Positions 8,111 through 17,305 of a DNA stretch of 64,000 bases are shown piece after piece (within the stretch, counting starts at the first letter, position 1; every line of letters begins with the position of its first letter). The stretch comes from JAABVD01 sp965204545. Lineage in GTDB: Bacteria > Verrucomicrobiota > Verrucomicrobiia > Opitutales > UBA2995. Made by a program: the position numbers and the translations under genes. The stretch spans positions 3,286,001 to 3,350,000 of the forward strand of contig CBDBFA010000003.1 in the NCBI GenBank assembly GCA_965204545.1, given 5' to 3'. Under the pieces are notes generated by a model, which was not told where the DNA came from, searched no databases, and worked only from the letters and a program-made list of their open reading frames with translations.

Positions 8111-9841
8111 CTACAACTGCTTGTCGTATAGTTCGGTATAGAGCGGACTGCGGTTGTAAAGTTCGCCGTGGGCGCCATCGGCGATGAGTTTGCCTTTGTC
8201 GAAGACGAAAATCCGGTCCGCCAGCCGGATAGTGCTGAACCGGTGGGCGATGATTATCACCGTCTTACCGATAACCAGGGAATTCAGGGCTCGCTGAATT
8301 TCCTCTTCGCTTTGGGCATCGAGAGCCGAGGTGGCTTCGTCGAGGATGAGGATGGGTGAGTTGCGCAAAAAGGCCCGGGCGATGGCGATACGTTGTTTTT
8401 GTCCACCCGAGAGGCGGTCCCCGCGTTCTCCGGCCAGGGTCTGGTACCCCTCTTCGAGTTCGGCGATGAAGGAATGGGCGAAGGCGTTGCGCGCGGCCAG
8501 GTAAACATCTTCTTCAGAAGTATTCTCCCGGCCCAGCCGAATATTGTTAAACAAAGTGTCGTTAAAGAGCACCGGATGTTGCGATACGATGGCGATATGG
8601 TCGCGCAGGTCCCATTTGCTGAATTCCCGGATGTCGGTGCCGTTGATCCGGATACTTCCGGAAGTGACCTCGTAAAGCCTTGGGATCAACTTTGCGAAGG
8701 TGGATTTTCCGGCCCCGCTCGGTCCCACCAGAGCTACCACCTGGCCGGCAGGTATTTCGGCTTCGACCCCGTGCAGGACGGGCGCCTCGGTGTAGGCAAA
8801 GGATACCTTGTCAAACAGGATGCTGCTCTTGCCCTGAGGCGCCGGTTTCGGGTTTTCGGCATCCCGGATGCTGTCCGTTTCGTGCAGGATGTCGTTAACC
8901 CGGTCGATGGCTCCCCGGCATTTCTGGATATTTCCGTAAACTCGGAAAATCCGTTTCAACGGATCGTAGGTCATGAAGAGGACGCCCCCCAAAGCCATGA
9001 AGGTGGAAAACGGAACCCCCTTGAGGTAGCAGTAGACAAAGGAGAAAGCCACCAGGGCTGCGGAAAGAAACTCGATGAGCGGCTGGGTGAGGCGTTCGTA
9101 TTTCACCACCTTCATCTGACTCCTGAAGAGCTTTCCTAAAAGCGCGTCGAAAAAGGAAATTTGCTGATCCTGCAGGTTGAAGGTGCGGATCTCGGTGGCG
9201 CCTTCGAGGTTCTCGTTCAAGCACTGAGTCATTTCGGCCTGCGCTTCCTGCATCTGCAGGCCCCGTATCTTCAGGCGACGGCCAATGAAAAAAACGGGAA
9301 TCATAGCCATGGGGCCTCCGGCGCAAATCAGCAGGACGATGGCCGCGTCCTTCTCCTGCAAGGAGAGAAATATGAGGGTGGCAAAGGCGAAGACAACCTG
9401 CATGGGTTGTCGAAACAAGTCGTTGGCGGATTCCTGCAAGGTGAATTGCAGCAGGGTCGTGTCGGAAAGGATGCGGGAGAGAAGGTCTCCGCTTTTGTTC
9501 CTGTCGTGATAGGCCAGGGGCAAGTATTGAATCTTGGAAAACAAATCCCTGCGGATTCCCTCCAATACGCGCAATCCGCAATAGTTCATCCAGTATTGGT
9601 TGAAATATCCGCTGAAACCGCGGAGGAGGAATACTCCGGGAAGTTGGGCAGCCACCAGAAAAATTTCCATAGCCGTATATTGGGAGCCGGTCGACTCGAA
9701 TACCTCGGCGAAGACGATCTTTATGAAGTAGGGCACGCCCGCCCCACTAGCCAGGGCGGCAAAGAACCCCGCCAAGAGGCCCAGGGTAAACAAACCCTTA
9801 CATTTTCTCAGATAACGCCGAAATGCAAAAAATTCTCTCAC
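8111..9841 (-). CDS. ABC exporter, fused permease/ATPase (MsbA/lipid-exporter type)
   Basis: 576-residue half-transporter. Residues 1-320 hold about six membrane segments of the ABC_membrane type, and the C-terminal ATPase has Walker A GPSGAGKST (373-381), Q-loop IVSQHPVLFNDT, signature LSGGQKQR, Walker B ILILDEATSALD and the H-loop IIIAHRFSTI. Length and order match MsbA-like homodimeric exporters of lipids or drugs in the inner membrane; lipid A or lipid export is the family's commonest role but the substrate cannot be read from sequence. Its stop codon abuts the palindromic end of cassette copy A. It stands alone on its strand. Confidence 0.9.
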   Translation of the reverse strand: MREFFAFRRYLRKCKGLFTLGLLAGFFAALASGAGVPYFIKIVFAEVFESTGSQYTAMEIFLVAAQLPGVFLLRGFSGYFNQYWMNYCGLRVLEGIRRDLFSKIQYLPLAYHDRNKSGDLLSRILSDTTLLQFTLQESANDLFRQPMQVVFAFATLIFLSLQEKDAAIVLLICAGGPMAMIPVFFIGRRLKIRGLQMQEAQAEMTQCLNENLEGATEIRTFNLQDQQISFFDALLGKLFRSQMKVVKYERLTQPLIEFLSAALVAFSFVYCYLKGVPFSTFMALGGVLFMTYDPLKRIFRVYGNIQKCRGAIDRVNDILHETDSIRDAENPKPAPQGKSSILFDKVSFAYTEAPVLHGVEAEIPAGQVVALVGPSGAGKSTFAKLIPRLYEVTSGSIRINGTDIREFSKWDLRDHIAIVSQHPVLFNDTLFNNIRLGRENTSEEDVYLAARNAFAHSFIAELEEGYQTLAGERGDRLSGGQKQRIAIARAFLRNSPILILDEATSALDAQSEEEIQRALNSLVIGKTVIIIAHRFSTIRLADRIFVFDKGKLIADGAHGELYNRSPLYTELYDKQL

Positions 9842-9928
9842 AACGTCGAAGGGTAAGTCAGAGGCGAGTGGCGCTGGTTAAGCGCGTATCTAGAGGAATA
9901 TGGTATGGACGCCAGTCGGGGTCAGTCG

Positions 9929-10123
9929 TTGAGGGGTTGTTGCCGAAAACCACCTTTTTAGAAATGCTGCGTGCTCTATTCCCAGATAGGGCATTCCCGA
10001 GCAATCGCGGGATAAACCCGCTCCTACAAACCTCCAACTGGTAAAATTGTAGGAGCGGCTTTACGCCGCGATTCTTCAATCTATTTTTCCAAAAAAAGAA
10101 CGATTTGGGCAACAGCCCCTCAA
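9929..10123. repeat. REPIN-like element: two inverted REP hairpins inside a longer inverted repeat
   Basis: Two REP-type hairpins in opposite orientation: 10001-10028 (stem GCGGG-TTTAT-CCCGC when read on the minus strand) and 10049-10074 (stem GCGGC-TTTAC-GCCGC). They lie inside an outer imperfect inverted repeat starting TTGAGGGG-TTGTTGCC at 9929 and ending GGCAACAGCCCCTCAA at 10123. The stems differ by compensated base changes, so structure is conserved rather than sequence. The rest of the 9842-10294 spacer shows no gene. Confidence 0.65.
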
Positions 10124-10294
10124 TTTTTGACATGTCCCCCTGTTGAAAATAAATGACTGACCCCTTTGCGACTGTATTCCGTTGTACTCCATACACTTTT
10201 TCAAGACGGCTGACCCTGTACGGCATAACTTTTTACGTCTTGACCTCTTCCTTCTTCGTGAAGACGGCTATTTGATAGAAGACTCGGGATGGAA

Positions 10295-10783
10295 TCAAGC
10301 CGTTACGAGCAGGCATACGGCGTGCGCGGCGATGCCTTCGGATGCCCCTAACGATCCCAGTCTTTCGTTGGTTGTGGCCTTTATTCCAATTCGATCCGGG
10401 GCCAGGTCCAAGGTCGCTGACAGGGTGGATTTCATGCCGTCCAGGTAGGCTCCGATCTTTGGCTTTTCCGCGATGACACAAGTGTCGATATTGGCGATGC
10501 GATACCCTTTCTGCCGGGCTTTTGCGGCTGCTTCTTGCAGAATGATCTGGGAATCGAGGCCTTCGAAGTCGGGATTCGTATTGGGGAAATGGTGTCCGAT
10601 GTCCCGTTCCCCGCAGGCTCCCAGAATGGCATCGGCCACGGCGTGGGTCAGGCAATCGGCGTCGGAATGCCCTTCCAAACCAACATCACTTTCAATTTGG
10701 ACGCCGCCGAGTATGAGGGGTCTCCCGGCTACCAGCCGGTGAATGTCGTATCCGAATCCGATTCGGTAGGGGGGAGGGTTCAT
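10295..10783 (-). CDS. ispF: 2-C-methyl-D-erythritol 2,4-cyclodiphosphate synthase
   Basis: 162-residue MEP-pathway enzyme that cyclises CDP-methylerythritol 2-phosphate with release of CMP. Family signatures are all present: GYDIHR (metal ligands D13, H15), GLEGHSDADCLTHAVADAILGA (H47), HFPNTNPDFEGLDS and the C-terminal IGIKATTNERLGSLGASEGIAAHAVCLL. Its start overlaps the stop of ispD by 4 bp, so both are translated together. Cytoplasmic homotrimer in known cases. Full length. Confidence 0.97.
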   Translation of the reverse strand: MNPPPYRIGFGYDIHRLVAGRPLILGGVQIESDVGLEGHSDADCLTHAVADAILGACGERDIGHHFPNTNPDFEGLDSQIILQEAAAKARQKGYRIANIDTCVIAEKPKIGAYLDGMKSTLSATLDLAPDRIGIKATTNERLGSLGASEGIAAHAVCLLVTA

Positions 10784-11505
10784 AGCCGTTCGGGGCTCGG
10801 GTTGCGGCTTTTTTCCAAGAGGAGTTCAGCCAGGGATAAATCCTGGGGAAAGGTGATTTTCGGATTGGGACGGGGGTTTTCCACCAGTGTCACTCTGTGT
10901 CCGCTATGAATGACCGCGGCCATATCATCCGTAGGTTGAAGACCGGTTTTTATTGCCTCGCGGTAGCAATGACGTATCAGGCCGGCGGCAAAGGCCTGGG
11001 GGGTTTCCATTTCCCAGAGGGTGCTGCGATCAAGGTTTTTCAACGTTAGACGACGGGTTCCCGATGAGCCCCCCGTCGTCTGTTTGACCGTATTCACCAT
11101 GCGGTGGGCCAGGCATGACGCATTGTCCTCAACCACTGTCCGGTAGAGTTCCTTCAATTGGTCGGGATGGATGAGCGGGCGGGCGCAATCGTGAATGAAT
11201 ACGTATTCGGTTTCCTCTGGCAGGGCTTGCAATGCGTTGTAGACCGATTCCCACCGTTCCCGACCGCCCGCGACCGAGATCACGGGCCGCTCGGTCAGGC
11301 GTGCCGTCAGGTCCTCCAATTGCCTTCTTTGACCCGGGTCGCGGTAGACCACGAGGTAACCGTCCGTTTGCCGGAGTTTTTCAAAGGCCTGAAGGGAATG
11401 ATCGAAAAGGGGGCGGTTGCCCAGTCGGGCCAGCGCCTTGTCGTCGACCGAATCCCCCATGCGATGCCCGGCCCCCGCGCACAAAAGTATGGCCACGGTC
11501 TTCAT
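10780..11505 (-). CDS. ispD: 2-C-methyl-D-erythritol 4-phosphate cytidylyltransferase
   Basis: 241-residue nucleotidyltransferase adding CMP to methylerythritol 4-phosphate. It shows the N-terminal nucleotide-binding segment ILLCAGAGHRMG (a variant of the usual AAG-G-RMG), ISVAGGRERWESVYNAL, VFIHDCARPLI and the product-side loop WEMETPQAF...TDDMAAV. It precedes ispF with a 4-bp overlap and follows pyrF after 9 bp, forming a pyrF-ispD-ispF transcription unit. Length is normal for the single-domain enzyme, not an IspDF fusion. Confidence 0.96.
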   Translation of the reverse strand: MKTVAILLCAGAGHRMGDSVDDKALARLGNRPLFDHSLQAFEKLRQTDGYLVVYRDPGQRRQLEDLTARLTERPVISVAGGRERWESVYNALQALPEETEYVFIHDCARPLIHPDQLKELYRTVVEDNASCLAHRMVNTVKQTTGGSSGTRRLTLKNLDRSTLWEMETPQAFAAGLIRHCYREAIKTGLQPTDDMAAVIHSGHRVTLVENPRPNPKITFPQDLSLAELLLEKSRNPSPERL

Positions 11506-11514
11506 GTTGGGAAA

Positions 11515-12219
11515 TCAGGAATCTCCGAGAGCCAGTTCGCGATTGATCATACGGACAACTTCCCGAGGGTCGGAGGCCCCGTGGATGGGTCGGCCCACTA
11601 CGATGTAATGGGAGCCGAGTTCTGCCGCCTTGCGGGGGGTCACGACGCGCTTCTGATCGTGGGCAGGGCTGCCCGCGGGCCGGATGCCCGGGGTAACAAA
11701 TTGCAGGGAATGACCGAACCGGGGCGCCAGGGAAACCAGTTCCCGCCCCGAACAAACCAGGCCACCTATCCCCGCGTCTCTGGTCAGGGAGGCCAGATTG
11801 ACCACCTGTTCCTCCGGGGTATTCCCGACCCCGATCCGGTTCAACTGCGCCGCATTCATGGACGTCAGGACCGTCACCCCCAAGAGGAGCAGATCCGGTT
11901 TGAGTTCCCGCTTGGCCGTTTCGGCTGCTGCAAGCATTTCTTCTCCACCGCTGGCGTGCAAAGTCAGCATGTCGATGGGCAGGTGGCAAAGGCTCAGCAC
12001 CGTTTTGGCGATGGTATTGGGTATATCGTGAAGTTTCAGGTCGAGAAATACCCGGTAATCCCGATCGGCTATCTCCCTGACCCAATCGGGACCATGGGCG
12101 GTGAACATCTGCAGGCCCACCTTGACCCACTTCAACTCTCCATCCAAGCGATCCAGCAGGCGACGGGCGGATTGGCGGCTCGTCAAATCCAACGCAAGGA
12201 TGAGTTGGCAGGGCTGCAT
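11515..12219 (-). CDS. pyrF: Orotidine 5'-phosphate decarboxylase
   Basis: 234-residue enzyme converting OMP to UMP. The catalytic array DLKLHDIP (D60, K62, D65) is intact, with LILALDLTS at the N-terminus, LTLHASGG in the middle and QFVTPGIRP plus IVVGRPIHGASDP at the phosphate-binding end. The frame runs further upstream to 12300, but the family begins at the ATG at 12219, where MQPCQLILALD starts. First gene of the pyrF-ispD-ispF group and divergent from ispE across 80 bp, so both promoters must lie in 12220-12299. Confidence 0.96.
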   Translation of the reverse strand: MQPCQLILALDLTSRQSARRLLDRLDGELKWVKVGLQMFTAHGPDWVREIADRDYRVFLDLKLHDIPNTIAKTVLSLCHLPIDMLTLHASGGEEMLAAAETAKRELKPDLLLLGVTVLTSMNAAQLNRIGVGNTPEEQVVNLASLTRDAGIGGLVCSGRELVSLAPRFGHSLQFVTPGIRPAGSPAHDQKRVVTPRKAAELGSHYIVVGRPIHGASDPREVVRMINRELALGDS

Positions 12220-12299
12220 GGGGAAGGGTGGTTGGTGATTTTTCGATTGAGGAAGAGAAGCGCCTTGGCAACTTAGGCGGTGTGAATTTTTCCAGCACA

Positions 12300-13244
12300 A
12301 TGCGAATGTTTTGCCCTGCCAAGGTAAATTTGCTACTGGCCGTGACCGGGCGACGCTCCGATGGCTTCCACGAGTTGATCTCCCTGGTGGCGCCGGTATC
12401 CTGGGGCGATGATTTGACCGTTTCCGTTGCGGCCCGGCCCGGAACCCTGGAGTTGGTCTGTGAGGACGACCGGGTTCCGCTCGATGAAACCAACTTGGTG
12501 ATGCGGGCGGCGCGGGAATTTTTGAGGATTTCCGGTCACAAGGAAGGACTGAGGTTCGAGTTGGTCAAACGCATACCGGTGGAAGCCGGGTTGGGAGGCG
12601 GGAGCAGCGATGCCGCCGGGGCGTTGCTCCTCTTGAATGCCCTGTTCGACAAACCTTTCTCCATGGCCACACTGGACGAGATAGCTGCCCAACTGGGTTC
12701 GGATTGTCCGTTTTTCCTACGTGGCGATCCCCGGATCATGCGGGGTAGGGGAGAAGTTCTGGAGGCAGTGGGCAGCGCGCAGAAGAAAGACCTGGCCGGG
12801 CGTTGGGTCGCCTTATTCAAGCCCATGTTCGGCATCAATACGGCGTGGTGCTATAATCAATTGGCCGGCGCTCGACCCAGCGCATATGTCGACCCCGGGG
12901 AAGCGGAAGACCGATTGACCGCCTGGAAAACGGGCCGATCGGAGCTGGAAGCTCTGCTCTTCAATAATTTGGAAATCCCGGTATTCAAAAAGTTTATCGC
13001 CCTTCCCGCCCTTCTCCAACAAATCCGCGAGGAACTCCATTTGCCCTGCGCCATGAGCGGCAGCGGCAGCACCTGCTTTGCACTGTTACCCGATCTCAAC
13101 AAGGGCGCCGACTTGGCCGAGCTTGTCAAAAGGTCTTGGGGGGAAAGTGCTTTTCTTCGTTTTTGCCAGTTGGGTGGGGGAGAGATTAACCACAGAGGAC
13201 ACAGAGAGCACAGAGGGGGAAAGGCGCCCGGGGGCGCCAATTAA
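12300..13244 (+). CDS. ispE: 4-diphosphocytidyl-2-C-methyl-D-erythritol kinase
   Basis: GHMP-family kinase phosphorylating CDP-methylerythritol in the MEP pathway. It begins MRMFCPAKVNLLLAV, with ATP-binding VEAGLGGGSSDAAGAL and the C-terminal CAMSGSGSTCFAL motif. ATG 12300 is chosen because the family starts right there; the open frame extends upstream. The last about 20 residues (EINHRGHREHRGGKAPGGAN) are not family sequence: they are translated from dispersed repeat words (the ATTAACCACAGAGG word and a GGCGCC palindrome) that have replaced the original stop. About 314 residues. Divergent from pyrF. Confidence 0.95.
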   Translation: MRMFCPAKVNLLLAVTGRRSDGFHELISLVAPVSWGDDLTVSVAARPGTLELVCEDDRVPLDETNLVMRAAREFLRISGHKEGLRFELVKRIPVEAGLGGGSSDAAGALLLLNALFDKPFSMATLDEIAAQLGSDCPFFLRGDPRIMRGRGEVLEAVGSAQKKDLAGRWVALFKPMFGINTAWCYNQLAGARPSAYVDPGEAEDRLTAWKTGRSELEALLFNNLEIPVFKKFIALPALLQQIREELHLPCAMSGSGSTCFALLPDLNKGADLAELVKRSWGESAFLRFCQLGGGEINHRGHREHRGGKAPGGAN

Positions 13245-13690
13245 GAATTAGGAATTAGAAATTAGGAATTAGGGAAGAACAGCCCTGATATGTTGTAGGA
13301 GCGGGTTTATCCCGCGATTGCTCAGGAGCGCCATATCCAGGAAAAGGAAGCGCAGCATCCAGCATCCAGCATCTGACTGTTACGCCAACGGCGTTAAACT
13401 CCAAAGCCCAGTGTCGCGTAGCGCACACTGGGTTAAGGATCACCCTTATGACCGAACCCCAAAGGGGTTCCACAATAGGCGCCTGGGGCGCCAATTAGGA
13501 ATTAGGACGGAAGCGTCCATCTGCGGTCTAGATCAGACATCACACTGGGTATTATACTTTTTGTGGCTGATCATTCCAAAATAAACCATTTTTTCTCCCT
13601 CTTTGCGTTGCTTGGCGATCTTGGCGAGAGTCAATCTCTTGTTCCCGATTGGGGTCCGTTCGGGTAATCCGTGGATTTTCGGTTGGGATT
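13245..13690. repeat. Gene-free spacer with palindromic words and one REP hairpin
   Basis: It contains AATTAGGAATTAG words (13243-13273), a REP hairpin at 13294-13322 (stem GCGGG/CCCGC), and a block at about 13381-13498 made of consecutive short palindromes: ACGCCAACGGCGT, a CCAGTGTCGCG/CGCACACTGG pair, GAACCCCAAAGGGGTTC and GGCGCC-tgg-GGCGCC. Small frames in it are repeat-derived and I do not call a gene. Confidence 0.65.
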
Positions 13691-13869
13691 TAACCCGCAT
13701 GTCTCACAAAATTCGTGGCGAGCGAACGGAGGTCGAGTGCTGGTGCGGGATTCGAGCAGATGAGCGGGTGAAGCTGGGTCGACACCCTGCAAAGTCCCGA
13801 ATCCAACGAAGTCCGCTCCAGTGCCGACATACCGGAGCGCAGTAGAAAATTTGTGAGACATGCGGGTTA
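13691..13869. mobile_element. MITE-like element with 20-bp perfect inverted ends
   Basis: 179-bp segment whose first 20 bases (starting TAACCCGCATGTCTCACAAA) are repeated exactly in inverted orientation at 13850-13869. There is no transposase inside; the interior is GC-rich with GGTCGAGTGC and further self-complementary stretches. No target duplication is obvious. The size and perfect ends suggest a non-autonomous DNA transposon; an autonomous partner is not in the window. Confidence 0.6.
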
Positions 13870-13964
13870 GGTTCTTGAAGTTGGGAGAGGGTTCACCTTA
13901 GCCTTGACCGTTTCTGCAATGTTTTGCAGATAGGCGGATTACCTGCCAACGTCTATCACTTATA

Positions 13965-15752
13965 ATGGCTTCGGGGACAGAAACAGAAAAGATCTACAGG
14001 GGTATTCCTGCCGCGCCGGGGGTGGCCTTCGGCAAGATATTCCTGCATGTGGAGGACGATCTCTACGTTCCCAAGTATACCATTGAAGAGGAGGCGGTGG
14101 AAAGGGAGATAGGCCGCTTTGATCAGGCCTTGCTGAAAACGTGGCAGGAAATCTCCCAAATCCGCCACAAGGTAGCCGATTGGCTGGGGGAAGAAGAAGC
14201 CCAGATCTTCGATGCCCATCTGGTCGTTTTGGAGGACCCTGCCCTCATCGATGAAACGATCGAGGAAGTGGAAGCCAGCCGCTGCAACGTCGAGCACGCC
14301 TTCCTCACCATCAGTCAAAAATACATCGCCGCTTTCCAGCAAATCGATGACGAATTCATCAAGGAGCGGATGAACGACATCAAGGACGTAGCCCGTCGCA
14401 TCCTCCACAATCTGACCGGGGAAACTCCCGGATCCCTGGGAACCATCCAGAAGAGGCAGATCGTGGCGGCGCACGATCTGACCCCCTCCAAGGCGGCCGC
14501 GGTGCCTCACAAGTATCTGCAAGGTTTTGTTACCGAAGCCGGCAGCCAGACCAGCCACGTGGTGATTATGGCCAAGGCGGCCAGCGTTCCGGCGGTGGTG
14601 GGAGTGCACGGCATTCTGAAGACCTTGCAAAAAGGCGATGAGGTCATCCTGGACGGTTTTGAAGGCGTCCTCATCGTCCATCCGACGAAGGAGACCCTGC
14701 ATCGTTATGGAGAGGAGAAAAAGCTCCGCGAGGTCAGGGAGCGGGAATTTTTGAAGCTCTCCCGGGACCCGGCTGTGACGCGGGATGGCCGCCAAATCGA
14801 AGTGATGGCCAACATAGAGGGCAATAACGAGATTCCACGAGTGCTTGAAACCGGAGCGGAAGGGATTGGACTTTACCGCTCCGAGTATCTGTTTTTGAAG
14901 GGGGGCAGTTTCCCCACCGAGGAGGAGCAATTCGAGGCCTACAGAGAGGCAGTCGAGGCCTTGGGCCCCGCTCCCGTCATTTTGCGCACCTACGATCTGG
15001 GAGGGGACAAGGTTCTGCAAAGAAAAGACCTTCTCGATCCGGAGGATAATCCGTTTTTGGGGTGCCGGGCCATTCGTTTCAGCCTGCTCTATCCGGAAAT
15101 TTTCAAGGCTCAACTGAGCGCCATGTTGCGCGCCAGCGCCTACGGGAACGTGAGGATCATGTTTCCCATGGTCAGCGGGACTGAGGAACTGGAAAACGCC
15201 AACCGAGTGCTCGAGGAAGTGAAGCGGGAACTCACAGAGTTTGAGGTTGCCTTCGATCCCGAGGTGCAAGTGGGAATCATGATTGAAGTTCCATCGGCCG
15301 CCCACGTATGCGACCACTTGGCAGATCATTGCGACTTTTTCAGCATTGGGACCAATGATCTGATGCAGTATCTTTTGGCGGTCGACCGGGGAAACGAAAA
15401 CGTGGCCCATTTATACGAACCCGGTCATCCGGCATTGTTGCGTGTATTGCGCCTGGTCGTAGAACAATCCACGGGAAAAGAGCATTCCGTGAGCATATGC
15501 GGGGAAATGGCGGGGGATCCGGTTTTCGTGCCTCTGCTGATTGGCCTGGGAATACACTCGGTAAGCGTATCGCCGACTTCGGTGCCCGCCATCAAGTATC
15601 TCATCCGCCAGTTGTCGGTGGGAGAATGCAAGGCTCTGGCCGCCGACGCCCTGAAGATGACCGATCCGGTTCAAATACAAAACATGCTGCAGGAATTTTC
15701 CTATGCGCGCCTGGAAAGCACAAAGGCGCCGGGGGCGCCAATTAGGAATTAG
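13965..15752 (+). CDS. ptsI: Phosphoenolpyruvate-protein phosphotransferase (enzyme I)
   Basis: 595-residue enzyme I, which autophosphorylates from PEP and passes phosphate to HPr in the PTS. It has N-terminal KIYRGIPAAPGVAFGK, swivel-domain active histidine H198 in GSQTSHVVIMAKAASVPAVVG, barrel residues GIGLYRSEYLF and R-T-Y-DLGGDK, and the catalytic C512 in SICGEMAGD. No HPr or EII gene is adjacent, so it may serve a regulatory (nitrogen-type) PTS. The last nine residues, KAPGAPIRN, come from a GGCGCC-ggg-GGCGCC palindrome plus AATTAGG word fused in frame. The sequence TATAAT overlaps the ATG, probably by chance. Confidence 0.96.
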   Translation: MASGTETEKIYRGIPAAPGVAFGKIFLHVEDDLYVPKYTIEEEAVEREIGRFDQALLKTWQEISQIRHKVADWLGEEEAQIFDAHLVVLEDPALIDETIEEVEASRCNVEHAFLTISQKYIAAFQQIDDEFIKERMNDIKDVARRILHNLTGETPGSLGTIQKRQIVAAHDLTPSKAAAVPHKYLQGFVTEAGSQTSHVVIMAKAASVPAVVGVHGILKTLQKGDEVILDGFEGVLIVHPTKETLHRYGEEKKLREVREREFLKLSRDPAVTRDGRQIEVMANIEGNNEIPRVLETGAEGIGLYRSEYLFLKGGSFPTEEEQFEAYREAVEALGPAPVILRTYDLGGDKVLQRKDLLDPEDNPFLGCRAIRFSLLYPEIFKAQLSAMLRASAYGNVRIMFPMVSGTEELENANRVLEEVKRELTEFEVAFDPEVQVGIMIEVPSAAHVCDHLADHCDFFSIGTNDLMQYLLAVDRGNENVAHLYEPGHPALLRVLRLVVEQSTGKEHSVSICGEMAGDPVFVPLLIGLGIHSVSVSPTSVPAIKYLIRQLSVGECKALAADALKMTDPVQIQNMLQEFSYARLESTKAPGAPIRN

Positions 15753-15860
15753 GAATTGGATCTCGCCAAGGCGAGATGGCACAGAGGCACAAAGGCACAA
15801 AGGGGGAGAGGCGCGCCGGGGGCACGGAGGAGGAATTAGGAATGATGGAGTGTTGGAGTG

Positions 15861-16625
15861 ATGGAATGGTGGAATAGGGGAGAAAAGCCGCGTTGGGTCA
15901 CAGCCATCCTCTGCCTTTTTCTGGCGCGGGCCGAGGCGGAGGAATTACAGGTGGCGGTGGCGAGTAATTTCAATCAGGCCATCGGATCGATTGTGGCGGA
16001 ATTCGAGGCCGCTTCAGGCCACCGGGTAACGGTGATCCCGGGGTCCACAGGCAAGCATTTCGCGCAAATCATGCATGGAGCCCCCTACGACGTTTTCCTG
16101 GCTGCGGACGTCCGCCGGCCCGAGGAACTGGAGAAGAGGGGAATGGCCTTGCCCGGCAGCCGGTTTACCTATGCCGTGGGAAAGCTGGTGTTGTGGAGTC
16201 CCCAACCCGGTTTTGTCGACGGGGATGGGGCGGTTTTAAGGGGCGGGAATTTCCACTTTTTAGCCATAGCCAATCCCCGGCACGCCCCTTACGGGCGGGC
16301 CGCTCGGGAAATTTTGCAAGCGATGGATCTGTGGGAGGATTTGACCGGGCGCATCGTGCGCGGGGAGAACATCAGTCAAGCCTTTCAGTACGTCAAAAGT
16401 GGAAATGCCCAATTGGGATTCATAGCCCGGTCGCAATTACATGGTTTGGACGTAGGCTCGAAGGGATCGCATTGGGAAACGCCGGGGCGGCTCTACGCGC
16501 CCATCTTGCAACAGGCCGTGTTATTGAAGGAAATAGTTTCAGGCCGTGAATTTTTGTCGTTTATCCGCAGTGAAGCAGGGTTGAAGATCATTTGTTCCTA
16601 CGGATACGATGCGCCCGATCCCTAA
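15861..16625 (+). CDS. modA: Molybdate ABC transporter, substrate-binding protein
   Basis: 254-residue periplasmic binding protein: signal peptide (VTAILCLFLARAEAE) followed by LQVAVASNFNQAIGSIVAEFEAASGH, STGKHFAQI and YDVFLAADVRRPEEL, the type II ModA pattern for binding the oxyanion with main-chain and Ser/Thr contacts. The first residues before the signal core (MEWWNRGEK) are encoded by the GGAATGGTGGAAT dispersed word, so the start region has been rebuilt by a repeat; GTG 15858 is also possible. Its stop overlaps modB's start (TAATG). First gene of modABC. Confidence 0.92.
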   Translation: MEWWNRGEKPRWVTAILCLFLARAEAEELQVAVASNFNQAIGSIVAEFEAASGHRVTVIPGSTGKHFAQIMHGAPYDVFLAADVRRPEELEKRGMALPGSRFTYAVGKLVLWSPQPGFVDGDGAVLRGGNFHFLAIANPRHAPYGRAAREILQAMDLWEDLTGRIVRGENISQAFQYVKSGNAQLGFIARSQLHGLDVGSKGSHWETPGRLYAPILQQAVLLKEIVSGREFLSFIRSEAGLKIICSYGYDAPDP

Positions 16626-17305
16626 TGTTGAGCGCATCCGATCTCATGGCCCTGGGCCTTACCCTGAGGCTGGCCCTCGTCTCCACACTGATTCTATTGG
16701 TGGCGGGCACCCCGCTGGCTTGGTGGTTGGCCAGGACGCGGTGGCGCTACAAGTTTTTGCTCGAGGCCGTGATTGCCCTTCCTTTGGTCCTGCCACCCAC
16801 GGTATTGGGGTTCTACCTGCTGGTGGTTCTGGGTTCGCGGGGACCTGTTGGAGCCCTGATGGAATGGTTGGGGGGAAGGTCTTTGGCCTTTACCTTCACG
16901 GGTCTGGTCGTCGGTTCGGTCATTTATTCCATGCCATTCGTGGTGCAGCCGCTTCAGAACGCCTTCAGCGCGGTGGGGCGCCGTCCCCTGGAAGTTGCCG
17001 CGACCTTGGGAGCTTCCCCCTTGGACCGGTTTTTCACCGTGGCCCTTCCCCTGGCCAAACCGGGGGTTTTTACCGCGGCTGTTTTGGGGTTTGCCCACAC
17101 CGTGGGTGAATTCGGGGTCGTGTTGATGATCGGGGGAAACATCCCCGGGAAGACCCAGGTCGTTTCCATCGCCATCTACGATCACGTCGAGGCGCTGGAA
17201 TATGGTCAGGCTTTTGCTTTGTCCGCGATTTTGTTGATCATTTCCTTTGCCCTGCTGGTGGGGGTCTACGCATTTAACCGCCGATTCCGGGGTGTGCAGC
17301 CATGA
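16625..17305 (+). CDS. modB: Molybdate ABC transporter, permease
   Basis: 226-residue inner-membrane permease with about five hydrophobic segments and the binding-protein-dependent transport motif VAATLGASPLDRFFTVALPLAKPG, the EAA loop that contacts ModC. N-terminal SDLMALGLTLRLALVSTLILLV and LPLVLPPTVLGFYLL match ModB. The start is ATG 16625, overlapping modA's stop by one base; the open frame upstream is not needed. It overlaps modC by 4 bp. Confidence 0.95.
   Translation: MLSASDLMALGLTLRLALVSTLILLVAGTPLAWWLARTRWRYKFLLEAVIALPLVLPPTVLGFYLLVVLGSRGPVGALMEWLGGRSLAFTFTGLVVGSVIYSMPFVVQPLQNAFSAVGRRPLEVAATLGASPLDRFFTVALPLAKPGVFTAAVLGFAHTVGEFGVVLMIGGNIPGKTQVVSIAIYDHVEALEYGQAFALSAILLIISFALLVGVYAFNRRFRGVQP

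Noticed and set aside
13255..13494. 79-residue minus-strand frame in the ispE-ptsI spacer
   Set aside because: Made entirely of palindromic repeat words; such frames are common false genes in repeat-rich spacers.
13956..15410. 484-residue open frame on the minus strand
   Set aside because: Antisense shadow of ptsI; no recognisable domain and no ribosome site.
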